Origin: Phytophthora hibernalis | Lineage: Eukaryota; Oomycota; Peronosporomycetes; Peronosporales; Peronosporaceae | Direction of reading: 5' to 3' | Length of the DNA: 64,000 nucleotides | Assembly: GCA_012656075.1 (NCBI GenBank) | Contig: JAAKBF010000053.1 | Span: forward strand, 372,001-436,000 | Shown: piece by piece, positions 53,893-64,000 of the stretch | Layout of the letters: every line of letters starts with the position of its first letter | Position numbering within the stretch: position 1 is the stretch's first letter | Notes under the pieces: generated by a model | What the model was told of the DNA's origin: nothing | Database searches by the model: none | Seen by the model: the letters and a program-made list of their open reading frames with translations, nothing else | Translations under genes and position numbers: made by a program

Positions 53893-55815
53893 TTACGGGA
53901 GCAGCTTGAGTGTGCCTTGGTGGTGAATAGGTGCAGGGTCTACAACTCTATCGATGGCGAGACGCTGGCGATAGGCGTTGATGAGGTCGTTGAGGTTTCC
54001 CTCGCGATGCAGCTGCCGAAGCGCCTTGAGTACAGCGTTGGATCCCTTTGACGGTACGCCTCGCGCGCCAAGGTACGCAGTGACTTTGCTTGACGCTAAC
54101 TCTCCGAGCTGACGGACATTATCCTTGTAGCTGGGCGATGACTCGTCGAGCGTGTATCCGTCTTCGATGAAGAGCTTCATGAAGTCCACAAGCTGCTTGG
54201 CATCTGATTTCTTGTGCTTGTCCGTGCTTAGCCATCCGCGCGGAACGGCAGTGTACCACGCGAACCAGGTGCTCATAAGTGGTATCGTCTTTGCGCGGCG
54301 TCGGCGCTTCACCGGTACGATTTCATCTTCATCTCTTGGTCGCTTGGCTTGATCTACATGTGCTGATGATTTCGCTTCCGTGTTGGTATTTGCAGCTTCT
54401 AGGGATTTGACTCGAGCCTCGAGGCTACGGTTGACCTCGATTAACTTTCAATCAAGGCAGTCTGATGTTCGAACGCAACTTTGGCCTTCACGTTTCCTTC
54501 CATCAGGTCTTCTGTGGTGGTGTTGGCTTGAGCTTTTGACCTCGTGAGTTGCTGTGACCAAGCAAGCAGACTCGTCATCGTCAAACCAGAGGCTTCAACG
54601 CATCGCTGGATCGTCTTCATTGCGGGCGCCTGCGCGATGGTCTTCATCAACAACGGGTAGTGGAGGAAGATAGTTGCTGTCAGCACATCTCTCACAGCAG
54701 CGCAGACATTGAAGGCCTTGTTACCCAGCGCATGACTCGAATTGAAGAGCTTGCGGCTAACCTCTCTAATATCCTCTTGTGTAGTCGAGTCGAAGACTTC
54801 CAGTGACGGAAGAACACAGGCTTGCTTTGGCGCCATCCCGCTCAGCACCTTGGCTACTTGTTGGTCTTCTTTCGGAGTATTGAAGACGTACGCGAAGGAT
54901 TTGTTGGTCGTGGTCAAGTTCCAGGCTCCGCGATCGAATATCCACTGCGCCGTCAGCTCTGAGCTCGCGTTCGCATGCTGCGCGCCGCCACGTCGAAACG
55001 AATGAGAGGTCAGCGGCTCTTCGACTTCAGCTGGACCAACAACACGATCGAGCAAGCGGTTGGCAAGAGCGTGGACTCCGACTGTCGGTGGTCGTGCTTC
55101 TCTTCGACGTCTGAGAAGAATCTAGGGCGCCGCTGTCTTCAAGCAGATCCAGCAATGGGATCGAGTCGGTCAGCTCAACAGGGACGTCCTTCGACTGCAC
55201 TGGCAAGTGATTGAGCATCGCTGCGCACGGCGACTCCTGCATGATCAAGGCCAGAGCGAGCGCCAGCAGCGGGCAAGTCATGAAGTCTTCGACGGGAAAG
55301 AGCGACAGTGTCTGCTCGTCTGACGTCTTCACGCGGATGAAGCGGATGAAGAACACGCCACCAGCACCGATGGTGAACTGCTGCTTCCGGACGAAGGTCA
55401 GGTCCGAAGCGCGCCCAAAGAGGTACCACAATAGGCATAGCAGTGCTGAATCTTGGTAGTCTGACGCACAGCAGGCCGTTGAATACAGATAACTTGTCAT
55501 CTTCTTGAGATCATCCTTCGTGCATGCAACCGCTTTCTTGACAAACCCACCACTCTCGCGTTTGATGCAGTGCTGTTCAAGGGTACGCCCCAAGCCTAGC
55601 AGCTGGCGGTCCACAGCTCCACCTTGAACAGGGTACTCGTCGAGGAGCCAGCACTTCGATTGGCGGAAATATTGAGCGACGGCGTGGCACGACAAGTGCA
55701 GCCCCTTTGCTCCTGCATGGAATGCTAGGTACACACCGAATTTGTCCATCAGCATCACTAGGATGCCACCCGCGCGGCTTGGGTCGACAACGATCAACGC
55801 CTTGACATGTTCCAT
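53893..55815 (-). mobile_element. Crypton-type tyrosine recombinase element
   Basis: From ATG 55815 the fragments join into one ORF if bases are missing near 55030-55100 and 54445. Tyrosine-recombinase landmarks: LLWYLFGRASDLTFVRK (first Arg), TSHSFRRGGAQHANAS (H-x-x-R box), and a following WNLTTTNKSFAYVF with candidate tyrosines. Downstream comes a coiled region, a basic NLS (KRRRRAK) and a GCR1_C-like DNA-binding segment (LMSTWFAWYTAVPRGW), as in fungal and oomycete Cryptons. Apart from shifts of the kind seen in housekeeping genes it is not obviously decayed, so it may be recent. Cryptons move through a circular intermediate and lack terminal inverted repeats. Confidence 0.75.
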
Positions 55816-56088
55816 GCTCGTGCCCTTGGCGGAGAGGAAGCGATTGAACGCCTATATGGCCGTCGCGCGCGCTTGGTGTTGGCGAGCTTCAAATCGTTTA
55901 GGCTCGTTACTCTTGGTCGGAGAGACGGCAAATATGCGAGTGATACGTAGCGCACCTCTCGCTTGTAGCACGATACACATATCTGGGCGTCAGCTCCGAC
56001 CTGATATGTCGGAATCGCTCAGCTTCCGACTGCAACGTAAAATCGTATTTTTATTGGATAAAATAAAATCGTTGACGTGATTCGATTC

Positions 56089-56120
56089 GCCAAAAACCAT
56101 AGAGATGGTTTTTATTGGCC
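56089..56120. repeat. Palindromic hairpin in AT-rich spacer
   Basis: GCCAAAAACCAT-agag-ATGGTTTTTATTGGC pairs with one unpaired base. The spacer around it (55816-56142) also has two copies of GGTCGGAGAGAC near 55913 and 56177. No gene is seen. Confidence 0.5.
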
Positions 56121-56142
56121 AAAAACGAATTAAAGACCAATC

Positions 56143-56878
56143 TCATTGGCTAGTATGTACCATACAAAGATGAAGTTTGGTCGGAGAGACATTGTTATTC
56201 ATCCATAAAATGCCACTATCACTGCTACTCCTGCTCGACTCTGCTGTCGAGCTTTCATCACACTCGTCTTCTTCGACACTGACATTCTCTGCATCACCAC
56301 GTCGAGAGCGAGCACCGGAGGGTGCGCGCAGTCGGATCGCCTTCAAGCCGGGAGGAATGTTGGTACCTCCACGCCACAGATCGAGCCAAATTTGGCTGCA
56401 GGTAGTTGCATTTTGTAGATCCGTTGAAATCATGCTGGCGCACTTTCTGGCACAGATCTTCCCTTTCGCGTTGGTGCTGTCGTCTGACTCGCCTCGTGCC
56501 CTCGCCTCAGAACATTCGACGCAGTAGAAAGTTGTCTCCCACGGATTCTTGCCTGGTCGAAACAGCGAGCACACCTTAGCGAGTTACCTGAAAACTAGAG
56601 AACCCGTTGTGATAGATACAGGACAGCAGTAAGGTCAACGTCTTTGTTATACTGTACAGAACCAAATACGCCGTTCCAGCTGATAGATCTACAGCATCTT
56701 CCTCGTCACTGGTTGCTTCATCTTCACTGACGGATCTCTCGCTGGTCGCTTCAACGTCACTATCCTCGTCATCGTCCACGAAGAACTCCTCGTAGTCCCC
56801 CGATCCCATTCGATCGTCCCCATGTGATATGTCGACCGACTCGGCTGTTACCAGCCTCTGACGAGCTGTATCCGACAC
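56143..56878 (-). mobile_element. Transposon-derived ORF remnants
   Basis: Two adjacent frames: 56878-56576 (acidic, EEFFVDDDEDSDVEATSE) and 56574-56143 (CSLFRPGKNPWETTFYCVEC, then KGKICARKCASM, then QIWLDLWRGGTNIPP). The Cys spacing and the W-R-G-G motif recall the ends of piggyBac-like transposases, but the catalytic core is absent. I would not assign a family firmly. Confidence 0.35.
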
Positions 56879-56904
56879 AACGGCTCAACGGGGTGATCTC
56901 GGAG

Positions 56905-57882
56905 AAGGGGTAGCATCTGTAGCTTTTCTCATCGACCTCTTTGAAGGTGTACGAGGATGTTTTGCTGGGGCTTTGTCGGGGGCTTGGAGCAAAGTTTTGC
57001 CGGCGACTTGGGTTGTGAGCCTGTTCTAAGCTTGGCTCGAGCCTTGGCCCGAGACTTCGCTGGTGACTTGGTCAGCACCTTTATCAGGAGACTGATAACG
57101 TTTCTTAGAATTAGTCGACGCTTTCGCCGGAGCGCGGGATGGTGTGCTAGCACGAGCACGCGTCGACAATGTATGAGTAGGAGAACGGTCCGTAGGCGTA
57201 GCCGATGCAGTAGACGCTGGTGTATTAGTAGAAGTCCATGTACCAGTTGGAGTTGGCATCGGGGTAGCAGGAGGCGCTGGGGTCGGTGAACCTGCAAGGA
57301 TACACGACAGTGTATGAGTAGTTGTAGTTGTGCCAGTTGGAGTTGGCGTTGACGTACCCGTAGAAGTCGATGTACCAGTTGGAGTTAGCAGGAGGCGCTT
57401 GTGTCGGTGAACCTGCAAGCAAACACGACAGTGTATTAGTAGTTGTAGATGTGCCAGTTGGAGATGGCGTCGACGTACCCGTAGAAGTCCATGCACCAGT
57501 TGGAGTTGGCGTCAGGGGAGCAGAAGGATCTGGTAACGGCGAGCCAGTAAGCGTGGACGCCGGTGTACCAGTAGGCATAGAGCCTGGCCATTTTGCAGGG
57601 TGTTCCTCGTCGTAGATCACTAGAGAGAAGTTAGTAAAAGGAGATTGACGAAACAATATGCCATCGTATTCCTTCAATCGGCAAGTGTCGCCACACCTCA
57701 TCTGCTCCTTCAAAGTTGTCGACGAGATGCGCGGCGTTCGGCGTCCTTTCCCATCCTGCGGGTGTAAAGTATCTGTCTTCTGTGGCGAGGCCATTGGGCT
57801 TCTCAAATTGCCACCCAAGTTTCTTCAGTTTTGACCACAGCTGAGGCCAGGCCAACTTGTTCACACGCTTCCTCTTGACCAT
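56905..57882 (-). CDS. Thr/Pro-repeat protein with a transposon-like N-terminus
   Basis: From ATG 57882: MVKRKRVNKLAWPQLWSKLK, GWQFEKPNGLATEDRYFTP, a compact domain like those at the start of oomycete piggyBac-type ORFs. Then, with one or two shifts near 57700-57820, a low-complexity region of Thr/Pro/Ser/Gly (SPTPAP, TPTGTWTSTNTP) and a Lys/Ser tail. The low-complexity part is encoded by tandem repeats (57240-57540). It is probably a transposon-derived or chimeric ORF. Confidence 0.35.
57240..57540. repeat. Thr/Pro-coding tandem repeat
   Basis: A unit of about 125-130 bp containing CCAGTTGGAGTTGGCG, CCCGTAGAAGTC and ACACGACAGTGTAT recurs about 2.5 times, with indels. Confidence 0.7.
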
Positions 57883-58169
57883 GTCGTCCCACTTGCACGG
57901 CTGGTTCTCGAGTGAGCGCGAAAACCGCGCGCGCGTTTTTCTAAAAAATCCTGGCCACGAATTATTACCCCGAGGTTAGCTACAAGACTTGTAGACTGTT
58001 AATTCGCCTGCATCACTTCGAATTTGTATGCTTCAACTTAGTGTTTGTATGGAGCAAAATGGACAAAATCGTTATCCTGTAGAATACAGGACGCGGGGCT
58101 AGAGGGGATAAGCCGAAATGCCATTCTCCAGGTTTTCTCGTTTTGTCCAGTCTCAAAGCAAGCGAAGCG
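57883..58169. other. Right edge of the transposon island
   Basis: TCCTGTA-GAA-TACAGGA (58075-58091) is followed by CGCGGGGCTAGAGGGG (58092-58107), an inverted relative of the block at 53136-53176. The start of the SNF2 gene lies 62 bp further on. Confidence 0.5.
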
Positions 58170-61100
58170 ATGGCGGACTCCGCGGCTGCTCCGAGCGCCG
58201 TGGGCGTGGCTAGAATCATCGATCTGCTCGCGCCAGTGTATGCAGACGTGTGTGCGTCCATTAGTGGTGCATCGGCCGTGCCCGTGACGCTGCGGCGCAC
58301 GACAGACGACTGGATGCAGCTCGTGTTCCCCACTCTCAACGTCTCCAAGGACGTGGCGTGCGTCAACGGAGCCAGTGGCTGTCGCTGCGACTTCGTGCGC
58401 TTCCTACGGGCGCTACTGGTGCTTACCGAGAGGATGGTGCTGCAGCTGGACGCAACGTACGTCGTGGCCCCCACCGACGCTTCAGATGCGCGTGCGCGTG
58501 CACCAGGACGCCGGCCGCAGCACGACGCTCAAGGACTTTGACTTTGTACTGTGCCATCTGCAGGCCTCTGTGCTGTCCATCGTGCCGCACAATGAGCAGG
58601 CGAGGAAAGAGGCGCTGACGATAGCTCTAGAGGACGCCAGGAACAGCTCGTGCCATGTCGTCGGCTGCAGACTGCACCCGTGGGATACCGCCAAGCAGGC
58701 GAAGCAGCCCATGAAGAAACTCAACCTGCTCGATGTATTTCACAGCCTGACGAGTGAGATGGAGGTAGACCAGATGGAGATCCGAGATGATGCCACGTAC
58801 TTGGCGCGGATGACGAGGCCGAACAAGAAGGTGGTCCTGACCGACCTGCCGACCAATATCCTGCAGAGCGTCGTGTGTCTCATGGACGCACGAGACCTCG
58901 CGTCGCTGAGCGGCGTGTGCTCGCTGTTCCAGCATATGGCGTACGAAGTGGTTCCTGGATTGAACCTTGTACTGTACGAGCACCAGCGAAGAGGACTCAA
59001 GTGGATGCTGCGCCGCGAGACTCCGTCTCTGACGTGCATCCCGCAGCCGCACCCGTTTATATTACCGTCGGAGTCACGAACTGAAGCTGCGACCGCAATT
59101 GATTTGATTGAGGGCCGAGTTATCGCACACCCTCACGTGACGGCAAGCGACGCGTGCGGGGGCATGTTCTGCGACGAGCCAGGCCTCGGTAAAACCATCA
59201 CCATGATGGCACTGATCCTGCGGACAAAGGGACAAACGACAGATAACACACCAGTCGAAACGCATGGCCCTGGTGGGGTAACGTCAAGATCAGGATTGCG
59301 CTCGTCCAGGTCACGGGGTCGCTCGGTGAATGTTGAAGACCTGGTGAGCTCTGGAGCCTCTCTGATCGTGGTGCCCGATCCGTTGGTAGAACACTGGAAG
59401 TACCAAATCGAAACTCATGTGGCACCAGGAGCCTTACGCGTGTTTGTGGACCCTGGTCTTGAGCACACCTTGCCGTACAACATTGATCTTGCTCAGCATG
59501 ATGTCGTCGTCACCTCCTTCACACGACTGGCGCGGGAATGGAGACTTCACAGACCAACTTCGGCTTTGGAGGCGCGTATGCCTGAACGATACGGTTTTGA
59601 AGGCCCGCAACGGTATGCTGACGGAACTCTTCGCGGAGAGGTGTCTTCTCTTCTAACGGTTCATTGGGTACGAGTGATTGTTGATGAAGGCCACAAATTG
59701 GGTGGTCAGACTCCATCAGATCTGATGCAGTTAGCCCGGTTGCTGTGTGCAGAGAGACGATGGGTTATGACCGGAACGCCAACGCCAAATACTCTCCAGT
59801 CAGCCGATCTTCGATATATGCATGGACTCCTTGTGTTTTTGCGTAATCTACCCTACGGGAATCCAGACGGGCAAGCTTGGGTGAAGGCTATTGCTCGTCC
59901 TTTCGAGCGGAATGAGATTGTCGGATTTTACCGCTTGCAACACCTCCTCAGCCGAATTATGATGCGACACACAAAAGAATCGATTCGTGAGATATTACCT
60001 GAACCGATACGACGCACAGTTTTCATTGACCCCACGCCGAGCGAGTACGCACAATACAATGGTGTTGCCGCAGCTGTCCGTGCTAACCTGGTCATTACGA
60101 ATATGGACCCGAAAAAGCCTGGGAACCAGCATCCGGACAGCCTTTTGAATCCAATTAATCGGAAGGATGCATTACGCGTCGTCTCCAATCTTCGGTCTGC
60201 GTGCTGTGGCGGATCTGCCGTAAAGGTATCGCTGGCTGAGACATCTCGCTTGGAGACAATTAATATGCTGAGCATGCTCAGCGTTGATGGCGAGAATATG
60301 GCTGTGGTGATTGAATATCTTCGTAAAGTCCAGCTTCAAGGAATGGCTACTGAGTGTGGATGCTGCAAGCGCAAGCTGCAGTTGCTTATGATTATCCCGT
60401 GTGGCCATTTATGTTGTGCAGATTGTGTGGAAGATCGAATGCAAAGGGTTGGACCCAGTTGTTTTCGCTGCAATGCAGTGTTCGACCGTGAAGCTTTTCA
60501 AAAACTCCAGCCAGGTTTTGAATTTGAGATGGTGGAAGATGTAGCGCTTGAAACGGACCATCCCAATCTAAATCAAAATGGCCGGCATGGAGGACGTGTC
60601 AATCAAATTCAGCAGCTTGTTAACCAAGACCAACGACATCATCGAGAAGGACGTGAGCCTCAGGTCCGTGGACAAAATCGACGTGGGCAAGAGTCAAATG
60701 CCCAAAATGCTCCTCGGCAGCCTCGTCGCGCGCTGGATCTTACCCGCGATATTCACTTCATTGACGCCAGCAAAGCATTTTACGCTGCCACCAGAATTAA
60801 AGAGTTGAAGGAGGAATTTTTACTCGGGAATATTCATCCGAGTGGCCGTTCGTCGAGGCGTCAGGCCCGCTATCTGAAGGCCATCATCTTTTCGCAGTTT
60901 AAAGAGCACATTTGGCACACAAAAGTTGCATTTGCACAGCAGGGTGTACCAACAGCCGATTTCATTGCTGGACTGAGCCCACAAGTTCGAATGAAACAAC
61001 TGATGCGCTTTCGCAAGGACCCGAATGTGAACGTTCTTCTGCTGACTGAGGTTGGCTCGCACGGCTTAGATCTTTCATTTGTCACGCACCTTTTCTTGAT

Positions 61101-62150
61101 GGACGAGATATGGGATAAATCGCTGGAACAGCAAGTTATTAGTCGAGCTCATCGAATGGGTGCAAGCCAAGCCGTAGTGGTGGAGCAATTATGGATGCGA
61201 GGAAGTGTGGAAAGTCAAATGCTGAGGCCACAGGAAACGGAGGAGCTGAAGGCCGATCTCGAGGATAAAAGAATCCATATTCGCCTTCTCAATCCAGGCA
61301 ATCACAAGGTGGTTCTCCCGGTAGATCACCGAAGAAACCTAACACAGGTGGAGGGACAATGTTTAGCGCCCCGAGCAAGAAGCGTAAGCGACACCGACCC
61401 GGAGACGCGCGGAATACTGCAAAAGGCAACAAGAACACCTTCCTTCAGCGTAAACTTGACTATGTTCTGAACAATCTTCGGCTACTAGGAGAAAATATTG
61501 TCGGGGAGCCTGGCCAAGTTCGTTTTTATGTTGTGGATGAACGAAAGGATGTAATTCGCCAAGCAGTCCACGTGATGCCAAACCAAGGCTCTCGTGGAAA
61601 TTCCAACTCAACGACAACAACAACACCACAACCGCCACCAGCAACGATGTGGGCAGCAGCTGCACCGCTTTCGACGGCACAGACCACTGTTCGCCCACAT
61701 CCGCCAGCAAAACGAACTGTTACGTTTGGAGCTTCAAAACGGACTGTTAGATTTGGAAAAGCGTCCGTGCAGAGCATTTCTTCACATGTTCCAAAGCCCA
61801 AACGCCCTGCTCCGGATAGCGTTATTGTAATTGATAGTTCTTCCGATGAAGAAGCCAAGATGGAAGAGGATGAGGAAGAAAAAGAAGGCAATGATGACCG
61901 AGATGATCTTGAGGCGACAAGGATGGCACAAAATGCCCGACGCCGCTGGGCGCAGCAAAGGAGTATCATTGTCGCTTTGAGCTCCAGTGATGATGACGAT
62001 GTAACCAGACCACCGCCTCTGAAGATGATTGCAATGGCGAGGACAAAGATGAACGGAACTGTAAAACTGGCGACAAAAGTGAACCCCAAAGCAAGAGCTG
62101 CTTCCCTGAAAATAATCGACGATGATGATTCAGATACTGAGTCGGAGTGA
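58170..62150 (+). CDS. SNF2 ATPase with F-box and RING finger, paralog 2
   Basis: The start is ATG 58170. Order: a unique N-terminal domain; a CHVVGCRLHPW zinc-like motif; an F-box (LPTNILQSVVCLMDARDLAS, then GVCSLFQHMAYE) near 58845-58950; the SNF2 N-lobe (CDEPGLGKTITMMAL, VIVDEGHKLGG, MTGTPTPNTLQSA); a RING finger (CGCCKRKL...PCGHLCCADC...CFRC) near 60355-60480; the helicase C-lobe (GSHGLDLSF, ISRAHRMGAS); and a tail with VIVIDSSSDEE, a SUMO-interaction-like motif. Plants have F-box/SNF2 proteins of similar order (At3g54460 type). It probably acts as a chromatin remodeller with E3-ligase activity (inference). Shifts: an extra C near 58470 and one missing base near 61370. No in-frame stops, unlike copy 1. 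Confidence 0.85.
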
Positions 62151-62237
62151 CTTAGCAGAGTGGAAACAGGTATTTGTTCTTATGCAAAAACGTGTGAATA
62201 GATCTGGAGTACGGTAAGTATTTAGCCCCACACGGCT

Positions 62238-63323
62238 TCATGTGGAGAAGCATTGGCTTCCCAGCCTTTTGATGATGGAATAGAAGTTGTCGCTGGAGCC
62301 TTGGCACATCGTCTTGTCCATTCGCAGTTGTGCGTTGCGCAGGAAGCCGAGAAACTTGCGTTCCTGAGCGCTTAGGTCAGGTGCCAGACATCGATGATCA
62401 GCACTATCCGACTGCGGGTGTCGTCGTCGTTCCACGCTTCGTGCTCGAAAGAGTCGTCGAATACGAAGCACTTTCCCTCTTGCACGTCGACCACCTCGTC
62501 GCCTACTCGAAGACGACAGGTGCCTTCAGGAACCACCAACGGCAGATGGCAACGTAGCTTTTTGTTGGTCGGCCCGTGGTGTTTCTTGACGTGTGTACGC
62601 GGCGCCAAGGCAGAGAAAATGCGTGGTCGTAGTGCGCGTCAATGGACTCGATGATCGCAGTCGACTTGGGACAGAGCTCTCGGTTCGCCTTGAAGTCCAC
62701 GTTGTGCAGGAACAAGTACAGCACGTTCCAGTCACCCGCGTCGTGACCAGCACTGCCCAGTCCGTCCTTCGCCTGTAACAGCATCAAAACATCAACCACT
62801 ACTACCAAAGTTGCAATTTGCAACTCACGTTGATGTCGCTGGCCCAGGATGGTGCTCTGTACGGCTGGAAGCCCGACGTGGGGCTGCCCTTGAGTGTCAG
62901 AAGCTCCTCTTTGATGACTGTGTAGTTGCTCTCCAGCGTCTTCACCCACGGGAACTCGTTGCAGTCCCAAACGGGCGTCGCGCGCAGCAACGGGATCACC
63001 TGTGGACAGCCAACCTGCCACTCGCAGCAGTCGCCCGGAAGGCGGCGCTGGTTGAGCTGCATGACGAGCCACTTGCGCAGGCGGCGGAAGTCTTCCCCAT
63101 CGTCGCCTACAAACCTGTCCAACCACTGCAACAAAATCCGCTCGCTGAACGTCGAGACGCCCCAGGACCGAACCAATTCGTGCAGCTTCGTCTCCACATC
63201 CATTGCCAATTGTGTAGCCATATCTTTCTGCGACCCCAACGACATGGCTACAACGGCGTCGCCGATTGGTTCAAACAAATAGTATTTCTTCAAAGTACTA
63301 TTTGTTCTTTTATTAGTTTTCAT
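62238..63323 (-). CDS. Aspartyl/asparaginyl beta-hydroxylase-family protein
   Basis: Exons 63323-62829 and 62772-62238, with a GTGAGT...TTACAG intron. The N-terminal half is helical and unassigned. The C-terminal half is the AspH double-stranded beta-helix: HHGPTNKKLRCHLPL (first Fe ligand His and Arg), VGDEVVDVQEGKCFVFDDSF, HEAWN (second His), and RIVLIIDVWHPDLS. These are Fe(II)/2-oxoglutarate dioxygenases that hydroxylate Asp/Asn residues. Missing bases are inferred near 62615 (between HAF and SALAPR) and 62376 (WHPDL). The start could also be a downstream ATG near 63220. It shares a 48-bp promoter with PSF3. Confidence 0.8.
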
Positions 63324-63371
63324 GGCAGTACCGTAGTTCACAAATTGGTTGATTAGCAGCGGAACACCACC
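63324..63371. promoter_or_regulatory. 48-bp divergent promoter
   Basis: Only 48 bp separate the ATGs of the AspH-like gene (63323, minus) and PSF3 (63372, plus). The interval contains CAAATTGGTTGATTAG, with a CCAAT-box-like ATTGG core, and no TATA box. Confidence 0.5.
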
Positions 63372-63956
63372 ATGAACGGGTACCTGGACATCGACACGAT
63401 TCTGGCAGAGGACGAGCGGGTCAAGTGCACGTTCCAGACGGACGTGCTGGATTGCGGTTACTTGGACGCCAGTTGTCGCGATCCGGACTTAGCGAAGGGC
63501 GCAGCGGTGGAGCTGCCGCTGTGGCTGGCGGTGGTGCTGGCCAGACACGGCGACGTGGTATTGGAAGCGCCGCACTTCCTGACCAAGCGCTTCCGCCGCA
63601 TGCTCAAGGCCGGGCCGTCCAGCGTCAACTTGCGCGAGTTTTCGAGCTACGTGTACGAGGTGGGGCGCCAGCTCATGCCGCATATGGCGGCCGAGGCCCA
63701 GCGCGAGATCGACGAGATCCTGCGCCTATGCTTTGGTGGCGAACGCTACCGCCACGTACTCAACAATGCCATGAGCTCCTTGGACGCAGACACGACCGAG
63801 TTCACCCGCAAACTCACCCAGGACGAGAAGAAGCTGTTCGAGGCGGGACTGCGCGATGCCAAGGACTTCCTCCAGTGGAAGGGCCGCAATGCCGAGACCA
63901 TCACCACCGCCGCCGTTGTGGAGCGCTCACTCAAGAAGCGCAAGTTCCGGTCCTGA
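63372..63956 (+). CDS. PSF3: GINS complex subunit PSF3
   Basis: From ATG 63372, 194 residues in one exon. The N-terminus NGYLDIDTILAEDERVKCTF is the PSF3 signature. It is followed by GAAVELPLWLAVV, the helical A-domain and the basic C-terminus (RSLKKRKFRS). GINS (SLD5, PSF1, PSF2, PSF3) activates the CMG replicative helicase with MCM2-7 and CDC45. The frame is clean and the length usual. Confidence 0.9.
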   Translation: MNGYLDIDTILAEDERVKCTFQTDVLDCGYLDASCRDPDLAKGAAVELPLWLAVVLARHGDVVLEAPHFLTKRFRRMLKAGPSSVNLREFSSYVYEVGRQLMPHMAAEAQREIDEILRLCFGGERYRHVLNNAMSSLDADTTEFTRKLTQDEKKLFEAGLRDAKDFLQWKGRNAETITTAAVVERSLKKRKFRS

Positions 63957-64000
63957 ATTCAGATGTCCTTTCCTGGTGGACGCCGGTGGACACTCAATCA

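Overview
This window looks like nuclear DNA of an oomycete (stramenopile; Peronosporales/Pythiales is my best guess). The evidence is the tight packing of genes on both strands, short GT-AG introns (about 45-90 bp), and the gene content: a multi-TM DEK1-type calpain, an EGF-repeat tyrosine-kinase-like receptor, a SNF2/F-box/RING protein, and Crypton and MULE-like transposons. No bacterial operon structure is visible.

Layout. 0-8 kb: the 3' end of an RNA polymerase RPB3-like gene, an ATG14-type autophagy gene, a secreted aspartyl protease, a Gln-rich zinc-finger protein and a LUC7 splicing factor. 8-16 kb: one very large calpain-like membrane protein. 16-27.5 kb: a methyltransferase; a cluster of four tiny related genes, two of them inside a 425-bp inverted repeat; a patatin/SDP1-type lipase; a coiled-coil protein; a divergent relative of the 5-kb zinc-finger gene; and TAF11. 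27.5-33.6 kb: repeat-rich, with a mariner/Stowaway-like element, a decayed MULE-like transposase, short hairpins sharing one loop sequence, and a copied TAF11 3' end. 33.6-40.4 kb: an EGF-repeat receptor kinase and a PP2A B56-like subunit. 41-62 kb: two same-strand paralogs of a SNF2/F-box/RING protein. The first is degenerate and the second near-intact. They enclose a repeat-built membrane protein that ends in an F-box, an ATX1 copper chaperone, an old yellow enzyme, and a 5-kb transposon island with a Crypton. 62-64 kb: an aspartyl/asparaginyl hydroxylase and GINS subunit PSF3, sharing a 48-bp divergent promoter.

Sequence quality matters for every coordinate. Nearly all long genes, including housekeeping ones (LUC7, calpain, lipase), change frame at single missing bases, usually in a short homopolymer. 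The calpain gene alone has about nine shifts, all in the same direction, roughly one per kb. I read these as uncorrected long-read errors, so I merged frame fragments into single genes. In-frame stops and longer deletions, as in the first SNF2 copy, cannot be explained that way and are treated as real decay.

The best candidates for something undescribed are the membrane-repeat/F-box fusion at 45.7-50.2 kb, the tiny-protein cluster at 18.3-20.4 kb, the catalytically dead calpain with a WW tail at 8-16 kb, and a tRNA-like Pol III unit at 53.74 kb whose anticodon arm is reduced to a GAAA-capped stem.
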